Shown: positions 33,588 through 42,027, counted from the first letter of the stretch. The stretch: 64,000 nucleotides of DNA from Desulforamulus reducens MI-1 (GCF_000016165.1 NC_009253.1:1398332-1462331), one strand, 5' to 3'. Notes: generated by a model not told the origin, from the sequence alone. Made by a program: numbers and translations.

Positions 33588-34193
33588 GTGCAGCTAAAAA
33601 GAAGTGATTTATTATGGATGACCTTTGTGATGGCAGCTTTCCTTATGTTAATGGCACAATTCAGTGTTATTAATGCTAAAAAAAATGAAATTGAGAATAA
33701 GCAAATAGCGAAGACCCTTTATGAAACAAACAAGTCAATGCAGCGGGCTGAAACCGTTGTAGAAAATTCTGGAGTTTACAAAGTAAAACCTCAAAAAAAA
33801 CGACCTGAGAACAATATAACGGTATCCCGTGGTAACTTAAAACGTGACGAAATAACTTTGATGGCAAGAATTATCGAAGCTGAGGCTGCCAATGAGCCCT
33901 ATGAAGGAAAGATTGCAGTTGGAGCGGTTATTTTAAACCGAATCGAAGACGATAAGTTTCCAGATAATCTGCATGAAGTGATTTACCAGAAGAGGGCCTT
34001 TGAGTCGGTGGCAAACAATCACTATAAAAGAGATTATAGTACCGAGTCCATTCAGGCGGCCCAGGCAGCCATTGCAGGACAGGACCCTACCAATGGGGCA
34101 TTGTTTTTCTGGAACCCATCTGTAGCGAAAAGTGGCTGGATTTGGTCCAGGCCTGTGACAGGTAAAATTGGTAACCATGTATTTGCAAAATAA
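33588..34193 (+). CDS. SleB-type cell wall hydrolase
   Basis: 201 residues from a GTG start after GAAAGGAGTG. One N-terminal helix (about 9-28) is a signal anchor; a basic linker follows; the Hydrolase_2 catalytic domain fills about 80-200: LMARIIEAEAANEPYEGKIA with the catalytic Glu, AVGAVILNRIEDDKFPDNL, VIYQKRAFESV, GALFFWNP. Relatives SleB and CwlJ are lytic enzymes that open the spore cortex at germination. This one lacks a peptidoglycan-binding domain, so it might work in vegetative or sporulation wall turnover. Confidence 0.88.
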   Translation: MQLKRSDLLWMTFVMAAFLMLMAQFSVINAKKNEIENKQIAKTLYETNKSMQRAETVVENSGVYKVKPQKKRPENNITVSRGNLKRDEITLMARIIEAEAANEPYEGKIAVGAVILNRIEDDKFPDNLHEVIYQKRAFESVANNHYKRDYSTESIQAAQAAIAGQDPTNGALFFWNPSVAKSGWIWSRPVTGKIGNHVFAK

Positions 34194-34218
34194 ATAGGAC
34201 GGATCAACCGTCCTATTT
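34192..34218. terminator. bidirectional terminator
   Basis: AAATAGGACGG pairs with CCGTCCTATTT around ATCAA; it separates the convergent SleB-like and asparaginase genes. Confidence 0.85.
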
Positions 34219-35223
34219 ATTTTTGAAATTAAAGGCAACTTCTAAATGACCAATCTCATCACCACGGTGATTTTTTAGTATGGGGCGCCAGAGATGACGC
34301 AGTTTCTCAAATTCAGCTTGTGAGATATACCCCAGGTGTTTTAAAACCTCAATGATCACGGGGTCGATGGCCCGGGAACTACCATCTTCAATTTTTAAAG
34401 CCAGCCCGATGCCATGATCTACAATTCCTGCACAGTAAATTCCTTCGGAACCTATCTTGGCAACTATTCTACCCTGAGTTACTTCCATCAGAATACTATC
34501 TAGGCGGTCAGTGCCTGCCACATAATAGGGATACTCGGTCATGGCATTACGAATGGTATGCAAGGCTTGCACCCTTTCCGCTGAGAAATATCCTTCGGGC
34601 AGGGATAAGCGGGCATAGGCCATAGCCATGTTGCCTAAGGGTAATCCAAAAACCGGGACCCCACAGCCATCAACACCCATATGAACCCTATCCGGGGATA
34701 AGGATGTACATTGGCAAATGGCCTTTAGCATTTCCTGCTGAACGGGATGGTCCTTTTGTATATAGCCGGTTAAAGGGGCATTTAAGAGCAGTGCTAGGGC
34801 CAGCATACCGGTATGTTTGCCGGAACAGGCATTATTTAAGGTACTAAAATTATTACCTGATGCAAGAATGTTTTTTGCACTGGGCCTGTGCATAGGGGCA
34901 GAGACTCCACAATCCAGAGCTGAATCTGATAACCCTAATTTATGTAGGATTCCACGAATTGCCTCCACATGGTTTTCTTCTCCGCCGTGGGATGAAGTAA
35001 AAAGAGCTATTTCTTGTTCAGTAAAGTTAAAAATATCTTGACAATGATGTTCGATTAAAGGCAGAGCTTGAAAGGGTTTTGCTGACGAGCGCCAATAGGC
35101 AAGGTGTTCAGGATTACCCAAACTAAGTAAAATAGCACCCTCTCGATCGGCAACAACCAGATCCCCACGGTGTTGGGATTCAATAAGACTACCCCGAACG
35201 AGGTTGACAAGTAGTTCTGACAA
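34213..35223 (-). CDS. L-asparaginase II-type protein (PF06089 family)
   Basis: 336 residues from a TTG at 35223, ten bases after TGGGAGGT; the frame stays open to an upstream ATG-like codon at 35295 but that part has no ribosome binding site and reads as leader. Motifs: LVRGSLIESQHRGDLVV, YWRSSAKPFQALPL, FTSSHGGEENHVEAIRGIL, LNNACSGKHTGMLAL and MGVDGCGVPVFGLPL are those of the Rhizobium-type AnsA family (PF06089), unrelated to classical asparaginases. It hydrolyses Asn to Asp and ammonia, or a similar amide. It lies 78 bases after the chromate transporter gene, on the same strand. Confidence 0.87.
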   Translation of the reverse strand: MSELLVNLVRGSLIESQHRGDLVVADREGAILLSLGNPEHLAYWRSSAKPFQALPLIEHHCQDIFNFTEQEIALFTSSHGGEENHVEAIRGILHKLGLSDSALDCGVSAPMHRPSAKNILASGNNFSTLNNACSGKHTGMLALALLLNAPLTGYIQKDHPVQQEMLKAICQCTSLSPDRVHMGVDGCGVPVFGLPLGNMAMAYARLSLPEGYFSAERVQALHTIRNAMTEYPYYVAGTDRLDSILMEVTQGRIVAKIGSEGIYCAGIVDHGIGLALKIEDGSSRAIDPVIIEVLKHLGYISQAEFEKLRHLWRPILKNHRGDEIGHLEVAFNFKNK

Positions 35224-35301
35224 TTTTATTTTACCTCCCAGAGTAATATTACTTAATTTAAGATTAGTATAAAATATTATATGAAAGCCGGGCAAGGTGC
35301 C

Positions 35302-35928
35302 TTAACGGGATAAGAAAAATAACCCATAAAGCATGGATGAAACGATTAATATAATGGGATGCAACTTAAATTGAAACAGGGCGATTAAAGCAACTAAAGC
35401 GATAAGCCACGTAGTTGGTATAGGGAATGACTTGGCACCCATTTCCCAGACAGTTTGTATAAGAAGAACAACAACTACCGGACGAACGGCCTTTAACATA
35501 CCTCCTATTTGTGGCGTATCTTTGTATTTAAAATATAGTCCGGCCAGTGCCAGCATGGCCACAGCGGTAGGAATTACTGTTCCAATAAGGGCGGAGGCAG
35601 CACCACCTATGCCGGCAATTTTATAACCTACATAGGCTGCCATTTTGGTAGCAATGGGGCCAGGTAAGGCATTTCCCATGGCTAAGGCGTCTGTAAACTC
35701 TTCGGTGGTCAGCCATTTGTAGTTATCGACAACTTCTTGCTGAATTAGAGGAATAACACTGGGGCCGCCTCCAAAACCAAATATATTGGCCCGCCCAAAG
35801 GCAACAAAAAGCTGCCATATCGCAATGTAAAAGGGGACTGTTATGACAGCGGCCACTGCGGCTGTCCTGGTCCTGTTCGGGTTTCCAGCAGAGGGGTTTA
35901 AAAATTTCTCGTCTTCTTTAGCAGACAT
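35302..35928 (-). CDS. chromate transporter family protein, single CHR domain
   Basis: 208 residues with about six helices and one CHR domain: WQLFVAFGRANIFGFGGGPSVIPLIQQE is the family signature in outline (FGFGGGPSVIP), followed by ALAMGNALPGPIATKMAAYVGY. Family members export chromate or take up sulfate-like anions. Short CHR proteins usually come in pairs; here only one is encoded, so it may form homodimers. Ribosome binding site AAGGAGTGA; a 26-base perfect palindrome lies just upstream. Confidence 0.88.
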   Translation of the reverse strand: MSAKEDEKFLNPSAGNPNRTRTAAVAAVITVPFYIAIWQLFVAFGRANIFGFGGGPSVIPLIQQEVVDNYKWLTTEEFTDALAMGNALPGPIATKMAAYVGYKIAGIGGAASALIGTVIPTAVAMLALAGLYFKYKDTPQIGGMLKAVRPVVVVLLIQTVWEMGAKSFPIPTTWLIALVALIALFQFKLHPIILIVSSMLYGLFFLSR

Positions 35929-35949
35929 ACAAACTCACTCCTTACGAAT

Positions 35950-35975
35950 CATATGGTATACTGGTATACCATATG
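35950..35975. promoter_or_regulatory. 26-base perfect palindrome before the chromate transporter gene
   Basis: CATATGGTATAC-TG-GTATACCATATG, each half an exact complement of the other. It ends 22 bases before the start codon, upstream of the ribosome binding site. No T run follows, so it is more likely an operator (the GGTATACC core recalls GntR-type sites) than a terminator. Confidence 0.6.
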
Positions 35976-36130
35976 AGGAATATTCTACTTAGAGAACTTT
36001 ATTCCTCTTGATAAGAAGGAGATATTTTAAGGTTTATACTATCTTTTCCATACCCTAGCAAAGAAATAGAACAACTCTCATGATTAAAGTTTTATGGTGT
36101 TCTAAATTGTAATAGCTCTCTAAAAATAAA

Positions 36131-36153
36131 GGCTTTCGCAGGAGCGAAAGCCA
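36131..36153 (-). terminator. terminator of the DUF1294 gene
   Basis: GGCTTTCGC-AGGA-GCGAAAGCC, followed on the minus strand by TTTATTTTT. On the plus strand the 3' arm runs into AAGTTTT, giving the same AAGCCAAGTTTT word seen in two other repeats. Confidence 0.8.
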
Positions 36154-36167
36154 AGTTTTATAAAAAT

Positions 36168-36425
36168 CTATAGTTGCCAAATTACAAAGATCAATTGAAG
36201 AATACCTATTAAAGGAATTCCGACAAAGAACAAGGTCTTTTTAGTCTTGTGATGTGCATATTTCATACCAAGAAACCCACCTAGGGCACCGCCTGCCAGG
36301 CAAGCTAATATGAGACTCCTTTCGGAAATTCGCCACCCCCCAGTGGCGGCATACCACTTATCAAGGTTAAACATAATGAATGTAAGGATATTAATGGCTA
36401 ACAAGTAATAAACAAAGATTTCCAT
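36168..36425 (-). CDS. DUF1294 membrane protein
   Basis: 85 residues from ATG 36425, eight bases after GAGGAGGT; an upstream in-frame start would overlap the ribosome binding site. Three hydrophobic helices surround the DUF1294 signature: FNLDKWYAATGGWRISE, LAGGALGGFLGMKYAHHKTKK. Function unknown; small inner-membrane protein. Followed by a terminator. Confidence 0.88.
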   Translation of the reverse strand: MEIFVYYLLAINILTFIMFNLDKWYAATGGWRISERSLILACLAGGALGGFLGMKYAHHKTKKTLFFVGIPLIGILQLIFVIWQL

Positions 36426-36545
36426 CAAGTGATACCTCCTCACTAATCCATTAATTAACTATTACTTATAGTATAAAGGAATACTGTGGATTTTGTCTAA
36501 TAATTTTTAATAAAGGCTAATTTAAGGCTGAAAGGATGAAAAAAC

Positions 36546-36734
36546 ATGAAACGTCTGGTTCGTTCCCAATCCCATAGGATGATAGCGGGCGTCTGTGGAG
36601 GGATTGCAGAATATTTTAATATGGATCCTACCATCATAAGGATTATCTATGTAATAGGCTCTATCTTATCTGTGGCATTTCCGGGAATTCTTGTTTATCT
36701 GATCTTGATTTTTATTATTCCCTCTGAATATTAG
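36546..36734 (+). CDS. PspC-domain protein, 62 aa
   Basis: A minimal PspC domain: KRLVRSQSHRMIAGVCGGIA, EYFNMDPTIIRIIYV and a hydrophobic helix (about 37-58) ending IIPSEY. PspC proteins sense or respond to membrane stress; short forms like this are common in Firmicutes. Ribosome binding site GGCTGAAAGGATG about 8 bases upstream. Single gene. Confidence 0.9.
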   Translation: MKRLVRSQSHRMIAGVCGGIAEYFNMDPTIIRIIYVIGSILSVAFPGILVYLILIFIIPSEY

Positions 36735-36775
36735 ACCAAATAAAATAACACCATAAGTATGATATTTTTAGTAGT

Positions 36776-36811
36776 TACAGCGAAAGTTTAATTTGAACTT
36801 TTCGCTGGCAA
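36776..36811. terminator. hairpin after the PspC gene
   Basis: CAGCGAAAGTTT pairs with GAACTTTTCGCTG around AATTT (about 36778-36808); T-run quality is poor, so it may be a repeat element rather than a terminator. Confidence 0.4.
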
Positions 36812-36848
36812 ATATAAAACAATATAGAAGCTTCGCTAGAAAAAAAGT

Positions 36849-36877
36849 TTGACATATGTGTATATTTGATATACGAT
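36849..36877 (+). promoter_or_regulatory. promoter with embedded operator for the DUF134/NifX pair
   Basis: TTGACA (36849-36854), 17-base spacer, TACGAT (36872-36877). An inverted repeat GTATAT-TTG-ATATAC (36860-36874) fills most of the spacer and overlaps the -10, a good place for a repressor. It lies 36 bases ahead of the DUF134 start. Confidence 0.6.
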
Positions 36878-36912
36878 TATTATGAACGCATGTCAATAAA
36901 GGGTGATGGAAG

Positions 36913-37311
36913 ATGGCGAGACCTCCAAAATGTCGGCAGGTGGCAAGGTTGCCAGTGGTAACATATTTTAAACCCCAGGGGATTCCCATGAGCCAGCTTT
37001 CCGAAGTCATAATACCCGTTGAGGAACTGGAAGCAGTTCGTCTCTGTGATCTTGAAGGTTTGGAGCAAGAGGACTGTGCCGAGAAAATGGCAGTATCAAG
37101 GCCTACCTTTCATAGGATCATCACCGCAGCCAGAAAAAAAATTGCAGAGGGGCTTATAAATGGCCTGGCAATTCGAGTTGAGGGGGGGAACTATCAGGTT
37201 TCTTTATCCAAGCTGAAGTGTAAGGCATGTGGTTTTAAGTGGGAGGGGACCTTTTGTAAACGTCATACCAAATGCCCAAAATGTAATTCAAGGGATTGGG
37301 ATGGATCATAG
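36913..37311 (+). CDS. DUF134 DNA-binding protein with zinc ribbon
   Basis: 132 residues. The N-terminus MARPPKCRQVARLPVVTYFKP and LEAVRLCDLEGLEQEDCAEK are the DUF134 signature, followed by a sigma-70 region 4-like helix-turn-helix (AVSRPTFHRIITAARKKIAEGL). The C-terminus is a zinc ribbon, CKACGF...CKRHTKCPKC. DUF134 genes usually sit beside NifX/NifB-type cofactor-binding genes, as here, 35 bases ahead, and probably regulate them. A GGGTGATGGA stretch precedes the ATG. Confidence 0.9.
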   Translation: MARPPKCRQVARLPVVTYFKPQGIPMSQLSEVIIPVEELEAVRLCDLEGLEQEDCAEKMAVSRPTFHRIITAARKKIAEGLINGLAIRVEGGNYQVSLSKLKCKACGFKWEGTFCKRHTKCPKCNSRDWDGS

Positions 37312-37346
37312 AAATGGTTATTTTATATTGATGGAGGAGAGAAAAT

Positions 37347-37727
37347 ATGAAAATTGCTATGCCTGCAAGAAATGGTCAAGTAAACGAGCACTTTGGAACA
37401 ACCCAAGAATTTGCCATTGTTGAACTGGAAAACGGCAAGGTGAAGGAAACTCGTATTTTATCCAATGAAGGTCTTCAGCATAACCATGGTGGGATTGCCA
37501 ATATGTTAAAGAATGAGCAAATTGAAGTGATCATTTGTGGTGGTATTGGTGGTCATATGATTACAGCCCTTGAACAATTAGGTTTAAAAGTAGTGAATGG
37601 TGCTGCTGGTCCATTAGAAAGTGTTGCAGAAGCCTATGCAGCAGGAACCTTAGTCACCCGCCCTGTAAGCTGTGGATGTGGCGGTGGCCATCATCACCAT
37701 CATCATGGTGGCGGTTGTGCCCACTAA
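37347..37727 (+). CDS. NifX/NifB-C-type iron-molybdenum cofactor-binding protein, His-rich tail
   Basis: 126 residues: KIAMPARNGQVNEHFGTTQEF is the start of the Nitro_FeMo-Co domain, with VIICGGIGGHMITALEQLGLKV toward its end. The C-terminus is CGCGGG followed by six histidines and GGGCAH, a likely metal store. In non-diazotrophs such proteins are thought to handle Fe-S or molybdenum-containing clusters. ATG after GGAGGAG. Second gene of the DUF134 operon; terminator follows. Confidence 0.9.
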   Translation: MKIAMPARNGQVNEHFGTTQEFAIVELENGKVKETRILSNEGLQHNHGGIANMLKNEQIEVIICGGIGGHMITALEQLGLKVVNGAAGPLESVAEAYAAGTLVTRPVSCGCGGGHHHHHHGGGCAH

Positions 37728-37770
37728 AAAATAGTAAGCAGTTTGTTTTGGAATTTATATATTTTTTCTT

Positions 37771-37800
37771 AGCACCCGTAAAAGCGGGTGCTTTTATAAT
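37771..37800 (+). terminator. terminator after the NifX-like gene
   Basis: AGCACCCG-TAAAA-GCGGGTGCT followed by TTTATAATTTTTTT. Confidence 0.85.
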
Positions 37801-37884
37801 TTTTTTATAGCTTAGTTGGATAACATAATGAATATTAGGAGCAAAATACGCCATAATACCTTTATTAGGGAAAGGTGAGATACT

Positions 37885-38343
37885 ATGCCGTGGTTTATAA
37901 CAGCCATTGTATCCTGGACTATTTTTTATTTTTTAGTGGATGTGCGTTATCTAAGAAAAACAATATTTGGCGGGATATTTACGTTAATTCTAGGGTCTAT
38001 GGTGGATTGGGGAGGACAACAACTGGGACTTTATAAGTTTTATGATGTGATTATTCCTTGGGCTGGCTGTTCTATCTTTTATAAGTTTGGGCCCATCTTT
38101 ACCATGGGGGTACTCTTTACACAATATTTGCCAAGAAAAAGAGCCTTGTTGGTTCTCAATATCTTGGTGGTATCACTTTTGTACTTAGGCCTGGAGATGG
38201 TTATTTTACAAACCAATGCAGCAGAGTATAAACAATGGCATTTTTTAGCAAGTTTTATCGTTGACCTGGGTGCTTTTACAACCCTTACCTGGGTTGCTCA
38301 GACCTTTCACTTGGCACCTGCTTATCAAGGATGGCGTGTCTAA
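37885..38343 (+). CDS. CBO0543-family membrane protein
   Basis: 152 residues with about four to five helices. Features of the Firmicutes-specific CBO0543 family: FYFLVDVRYLRKT at the end of helix 1, GSMVDWGGQQLGLYKFYDVIIPW and YKFGPIFTMGVLFTQYLP. No catalytic motif. Probably related to sporulation or membrane structure, since the family is limited to spore formers, but that is inference. GGAAAGGTGAG upstream of the ATG. A very strong terminator overlaps its stop. Confidence 0.8.
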   Translation: MPWFITAIVSWTIFYFLVDVRYLRKTIFGGIFTLILGSMVDWGGQQLGLYKFYDVIIPWAGCSIFYKFGPIFTMGVLFTQYLPRKRALLVLNILVVSLLYLGLEMVILQTNAAEYKQWHFLASFIVDLGAFTTLTWVAQTFHLAPAYQGWRV

Positions 38344-38381
38344 TAATCAACCCCCTGGGATTGCCAGGGGGTTGATTATTA
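38341..38381. terminator. very strong hairpin after the CBO0543-family gene
   Basis: An 18-base perfect stem TAATAATCAACCCCCTGG and its complement, loop GATTG, beginning at the stop codon. Confidence 0.85.
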
Positions 38382-38561
38382 ATTTATTGGTAGTGAGACT
38401 AACCAACGTAGGTATTGTTGGGGTAGACCAAAAAATTGAGCACCACTGTACATCTTCTCTATGTACTTGCGGTCCGGTAAAAAAATACCTTCTGGTTCTG
38501 TGTTTAGGCTGTCGCAACAAAGAAGACCAAAACTGGTTTTTACAGCTGTGAACTTTTTCAT
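38379..38561 (-). CDS. possible small protein, 60 aa
   Basis: On the minus strand an ATG at 38561 opens a 60-residue frame (MKKFTAVKTSFGLLCCDSLN... EGIFLPDRKYIEKMYSG... YLRWLVSLPIN). Composition is protein-like, but the ribosome binding site (AAAGAGAA) is weak and the stop runs into the hairpin at 38341-38381. No family recognised. The rest of the stretch to 38679 holds nothing else but the hslO promoter. Confidence 0.3.
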   Translation of the reverse strand: MKKFTAVKTSFGLLCCDSLNTEPEGIFLPDRKYIEKMYSGAQFFGLPQQYLRWLVSLPIN

Positions 38562-38679
38562 TTCTCTTTAGTATATAGGTATTTCTGCAATTTATATTGC
38601 ATTCATAGGGGTAAAAATTGACAGGCTGTTTATCTCATTGATAGAATAACTCTGTTAAGAATAATTCGGAGGGAATTGC

Positions 38680-39564
38680 ATGCAGGATTATTTGGTTAGG
38701 GCAGTTGCTTCAGATGGCAACTTTCGCATATTTTCAGCAAGAACAACCAATACCGTAGAAGAGGCCAGAACCCGCCACAATAGCTGGCCGGTGGCAACAG
38801 CTGCCTTGGGCCGTACCATGACGGCAGCCCTTTTAATGGGGGCCAACCTAAAGGGAGAGGATACCCTCAGCATTCGTGTATTAGGGGACGGCCCACTGGG
38901 TGCCATTATTGTAACAAGCAATGCGAAAGGTGAGGTAAGGGGTTATGTTCAGGAACCCCAAATACACCTACCCAGTACCCCTGAGGGAAAATTAGCAGTG
39001 GGGGCTGCTGTTGGTAAAGGACATCTTCATATAACAAAAGATTTGGGGCTGAAGGAACCCTTCACTGGTAGTGTAGAATTAGTTTCCGGAGAAATTGCAG
39101 AGGATTTCGCTCATTATCTTACCACTTCGGAGCAAACCCCATCAGCTGTTTCCTTGGGAGTTTTGGTGGATACAGATAATTCTGTGGTAGCTGCAGGTGG
39201 ACTTATCCTTCAACTTTTGCCTGGGGCCGGTGAAGAGGTGCTGGAAATTTTAGAACAGAATCTGAGACAGTTACCCCACCTGAGTTCGCTAATAAAAAAC
39301 GGAGAGACACCCGAAGATATAATAAAAAGAGTTACAAAGGGTATCGAGATGAAGTTTTTAGAAAGTAATCCGGTGGGTTTTTCTTGCCAATGTTCCAGAG
39401 AACGTTTAGAGAATTTGTTAGTGGGAATTGGCAAAGATGAGGTTACATCGATGCTGCAGGAGCAAGGAGCAGCAGAAATAAACTGTCATTTTTGTGCAGA
39501 GAACTATCATTTTGATAAAAAAGATTTGCAAAGGATTCTTAAACGAATTGAAGAGAAAGATTAA
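38680..39564 (+). CDS. hslO: Hsp33 redox-regulated chaperonin
   Basis: 294 residues of normal length. N-terminal domain motifs LVRAVASDGNFRIFSARTTN in outline, ALGRTMTAALLMGANLKGED and GDGPLGAIIVTSNAKG; the C-terminal zinc switch has C-x-C (SCQCSRE, about 236-238) and C-x-x-C (NCHFCAENY, about 269-272). Hsp33 holds zinc when reduced and becomes a chaperone holdase under oxidative and heat stress. TCGGAGGG precedes the ATG. The Dabb gene follows after 36 bases and may be co-transcribed. Confidence 0.97.
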   Translation: MQDYLVRAVASDGNFRIFSARTTNTVEEARTRHNSWPVATAALGRTMTAALLMGANLKGEDTLSIRVLGDGPLGAIIVTSNAKGEVRGYVQEPQIHLPSTPEGKLAVGAAVGKGHLHITKDLGLKEPFTGSVELVSGEIAEDFAHYLTTSEQTPSAVSLGVLVDTDNSVVAAGGLILQLLPGAGEEVLEILEQNLRQLPHLSSLIKNGETPEDIIKRVTKGIEMKFLESNPVGFSCQCSRERLENLLVGIGKDEVTSMLQEQGAAEINCHFCAENYHFDKKDLQRILKRIEEKD

Positions 39565-39600
39565 GCATAAATCAAAGGTACAAAAAAGGAGAGAAAGAGC

Positions 39601-39882
39601 ATGATTACACACATTGTATTCTTTAAGTTTAAGGACTCTGACAGTATCCCGATTGTAAAGGAAAAGTTGATGGCTTTAGAGGGAAAGGTTCCCCAACTGC
39701 GTCATCTGGAGGTAGGGGTTGATGTTATTCGATCCGAAAGATCCTTTGACCTGGCTCTGGTGGCCAAGTTTGAAAATATGGATGATCTGAATGCATATCA
39801 GGTTCATCCGGAGCACCAGGAAGTTGTAAAATACATAGGAACAGTTAAGGAATCCATTGTTGCAGTGGACTACGAATCCTAG
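39601..39882 (+). CDS. Dabb (stress-responsive A/B barrel) domain protein
   Basis: 93 residues: MITHIVFFKFKDSDSI, KLMALEGKVPQLRHLEVGVD, SFDLALVAKFENMDDLNAYQVHPEHQEVV in outline (LALVAKFENMDDL then HPEHQEVVKYI). This is the ferredoxin-like dimeric Dabb fold found in stress proteins and small enzymes. No catalytic assignment. AAGGAGAGAAAG upstream. Downstream of hslO; terminator at 39911-39935. Confidence 0.9.
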   Translation: MITHIVFFKFKDSDSIPIVKEKLMALEGKVPQLRHLEVGVDVIRSERSFDLALVAKFENMDDLNAYQVHPEHQEVVKYIGTVKESIVAVDYES

Positions 39883-39910
39883 AATAGAATATTTTGGAGA
39901 AGATACAAAG

Positions 39911-39935
39911 GAGCAGTAACGCTGGGTTACTGCTC
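39911..39935 (+). terminator. terminator of the hslO-Dabb unit
   Basis: GAGCAGTAAC-GCTGG-GTTACTGCTC, then TTAAATTTGTTTTTGTTTTT. Confidence 0.85.
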
Positions 39936-40026
39936 TTAAATTTGTTTTTGTTTTTTATAGGTAACAGGGTAGTCCTGTATGTTCCAGTTACTGGGAACCT
40001 GATTCGGTGTGGAGGGGTAAAGGGAT

Positions 40027-42027
40027 CTATTGATGGGGTTCTATTCTGCACAGACAATCATAGTAGGGAGTACCTTGTCCCATATCCGGCATGTATTGGG
40101 GGGTAAGTACATTTACCCCGTTGCCATGGATAGCCCAAGAACCCTGGTGAATCAGGATGGTGTCCCGTCGAAGTTTTTTACTTAGGACAGCAGTGAAAAT
40201 AGCTTGACCCCTTTGAGTAGCCACCACAACTTTATGGTTTTCCATAATTCCAGCAACAGCTGCCGTTTCTGGATGAATATAGACCGGTTGAATAGACAGT
40301 CCCTTTTCTGAAAGATTCCAGAATTGTGAGTGCAGGTGTTCCGGGTGGTGTGCTGTTATCAGATGAAGCGGGAACTCCTTCGCTAAAATAGGATCCCTGA
40401 GGGCACTTTCCATTGGCTCAACATATTCTGGCAAAGGATTAATGCCATCAGCCTCTGCCAACTGTGAAAAAAGCTCATATTTCCCACTGGGAGTAGCAAA
40501 GATACCGTCTTGCCAGGGTACTTCTGGGGCAAAGGGATGTCTGACAGGGCCGCTCTTAAGTTTTTCCAGAGTGATATTAAAAGGTTTCAATGGATTTATA
40601 GCTTTTTTTATCCACTGTTCGGCAGTAAGGTTGGGAAAACCTGTTAAACCCATATGCTGGGCCAACCCTGAGAAGATATGGTGATCTGATCTGCACTGAC
40701 CTAAGGGTTCCACAACCTGTGGTGAATAGGCCATAAAATGATTCCAAGATGAAAAAACCAGATCTTCTTCTTCAAGAAAAGTTGTACAGGGTAAAAACAA
40801 ATTAGCATACTGGGCAGTGTCATTGAGAAACATATCAACTACAACGGTGAATTGCGATTGGGAAAAAGCTTTGCGAATTTCTGTTGTATCAGGCAACTGT
40901 GTTACAGGGTTAGAGCGAGTTACAAAGATGCTTTTTATAGGTGGATTATCGGCTTTTTGTAGAGCCTTTCCCAAAATAGGCCAGGGTAGAGTACGATTTT
41001 TTTGTGGTAGTTCATCACCTTTAATAGAAGCAATGCAACCTTTCCAATGACCACCGGCGTAGTTGACACCGCTCCCTGCTACACCGATGTTTCCGGTAAT
41101 GGCTGCCAGAGCATCAATGGCCCGTATGGTTTGCCCTCCGTTGGTATAACGTTGTAAACCGTAGCCCAAAAAGATACTGGCTGGTTTGGCATTAGCATAT
41201 GCCTGGGCCAGATAACATATTTGGTCGATGGAAACACCAGTGATATCAGAGACTACTTCGGGTGTGTAACGTTGCACCAGTTCAACATATTGAGAATAAC
41301 CATATACGTGTTTTTCAATGTAGTTTTGGTCGGTCCAGTTGTTCTTTATGATTTCCTGTGCCACACCAAGGGCCAGTGCACCATCACTGCCCGGTCGGGG
41401 TGCTATATGAATATCAGCCAAAGTACAGCTAGCAACCTTTACAGGGTTTATTACGATAATTCGACAGCCCTTTTTTTTAGCCTGTTTTAAAAGTGGTATC
41501 ATTTGAATGTTAGTACTGGCAGGATCTCTGCCCCAGAGAACAATCAGGCGGGAGTTAACCATATCTTCCCAACTGTGTAATTGCAACCGGCCAAAATCAT
41601 ACTGCTGGGCTTGGTAACCGCTTCCCCAGCAAATACTACCGGATGGACGGGTACAGCCACCGAGGGCATTAAAAAATCTTGCGGCAAGTGTTTTCAGAAT
41701 CCCCTCGGAACCATCGTTATCATGGTGCAATATGGCTAAAGGTCCATAAATACTTATAATTTTGGATAATTCTAAAGCAATGGTTTCATAGGCTTGGTCC
41801 CAGGTGATTGGTTGCCAGCCAGCAGCTGTTTTTCGTAAGGGGGTGGTGATACGTTCAGGACTATATAGTCGCTGCAGGTGTTTATTTCTTCCTTTACTAC
41901 AGATAACACCTTTACTAACCGGGTGACTTTCATCCCCGGAAATGCTAACTACTTTCCCGTTATCTAAACGGGCGATTAGGCCACAATGGGCAAAACAATC
42001 TAAAGGGCAATTGGTTTTTATCTGCAT
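40027..42027 (-). CDS. molybdopterin (bis-MGD) oxidoreductase
   Basis: 666 residues of the DMSO-reductase family. An N-terminal cluster motif CPLDCFAHCGL...GVICSKGR binds [4Fe-4S]. Cofactor-binding segments include CTRPSGSICWGSGYQAQQYDFG in outline (SICWGSGYQ, where the metal-ligand loop lies), LIVLWGRDPASTNIQ, INPVKVASCTLADIHI and VTRSNPVTQLPD. The C-terminal molydopterin dinucleotide-binding domain starts near 545. There is no Tat signal, so it is cytoplasmic. No electron-transfer partner is encoded beside it. Substrate unknown; the family includes formate, polysulfide and acetylene enzymes. ATG preceded by GGGAGGGACA. Confidence 0.88.
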   Translation of the reverse strand: MQIKTNCPLDCFAHCGLIARLDNGKVVSISGDESHPVSKGVICSKGRNKHLQRLYSPERITTPLRKTAAGWQPITWDQAYETIALELSKIISIYGPLAILHHDNDGSEGILKTLAARFFNALGGCTRPSGSICWGSGYQAQQYDFGRLQLHSWEDMVNSRLIVLWGRDPASTNIQMIPLLKQAKKKGCRIIVINPVKVASCTLADIHIAPRPGSDGALALGVAQEIIKNNWTDQNYIEKHVYGYSQYVELVQRYTPEVVSDITGVSIDQICYLAQAYANAKPASIFLGYGLQRYTNGGQTIRAIDALAAITGNIGVAGSGVNYAGGHWKGCIASIKGDELPQKNRTLPWPILGKALQKADNPPIKSIFVTRSNPVTQLPDTTEIRKAFSQSQFTVVVDMFLNDTAQYANLFLPCTTFLEEEDLVFSSWNHFMAYSPQVVEPLGQCRSDHHIFSGLAQHMGLTGFPNLTAEQWIKKAINPLKPFNITLEKLKSGPVRHPFAPEVPWQDGIFATPSGKYELFSQLAEADGINPLPEYVEPMESALRDPILAKEFPLHLITAHHPEHLHSQFWNLSEKGLSIQPVYIHPETAAVAGIMENHKVVVATQRGQAIFTAVLSKKLRRDTILIHQGSWAIHGNGVNVLTPQYMPDMGQGTPYYDCLCRIEPHQ

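Noticed and set aside
34213-35295. Longer asparaginase start at 35295
   Set aside because: The extra 24 residues lack a ribosome binding site and run close to the chromate transporter stop; the TTG at 35223 follows TGGGAGGT.
37663-37727. CAT-repeat stretch as a simple-sequence repeat
   Set aside because: It encodes the His-rich tail of the NifX-like protein, a known feature of the family.
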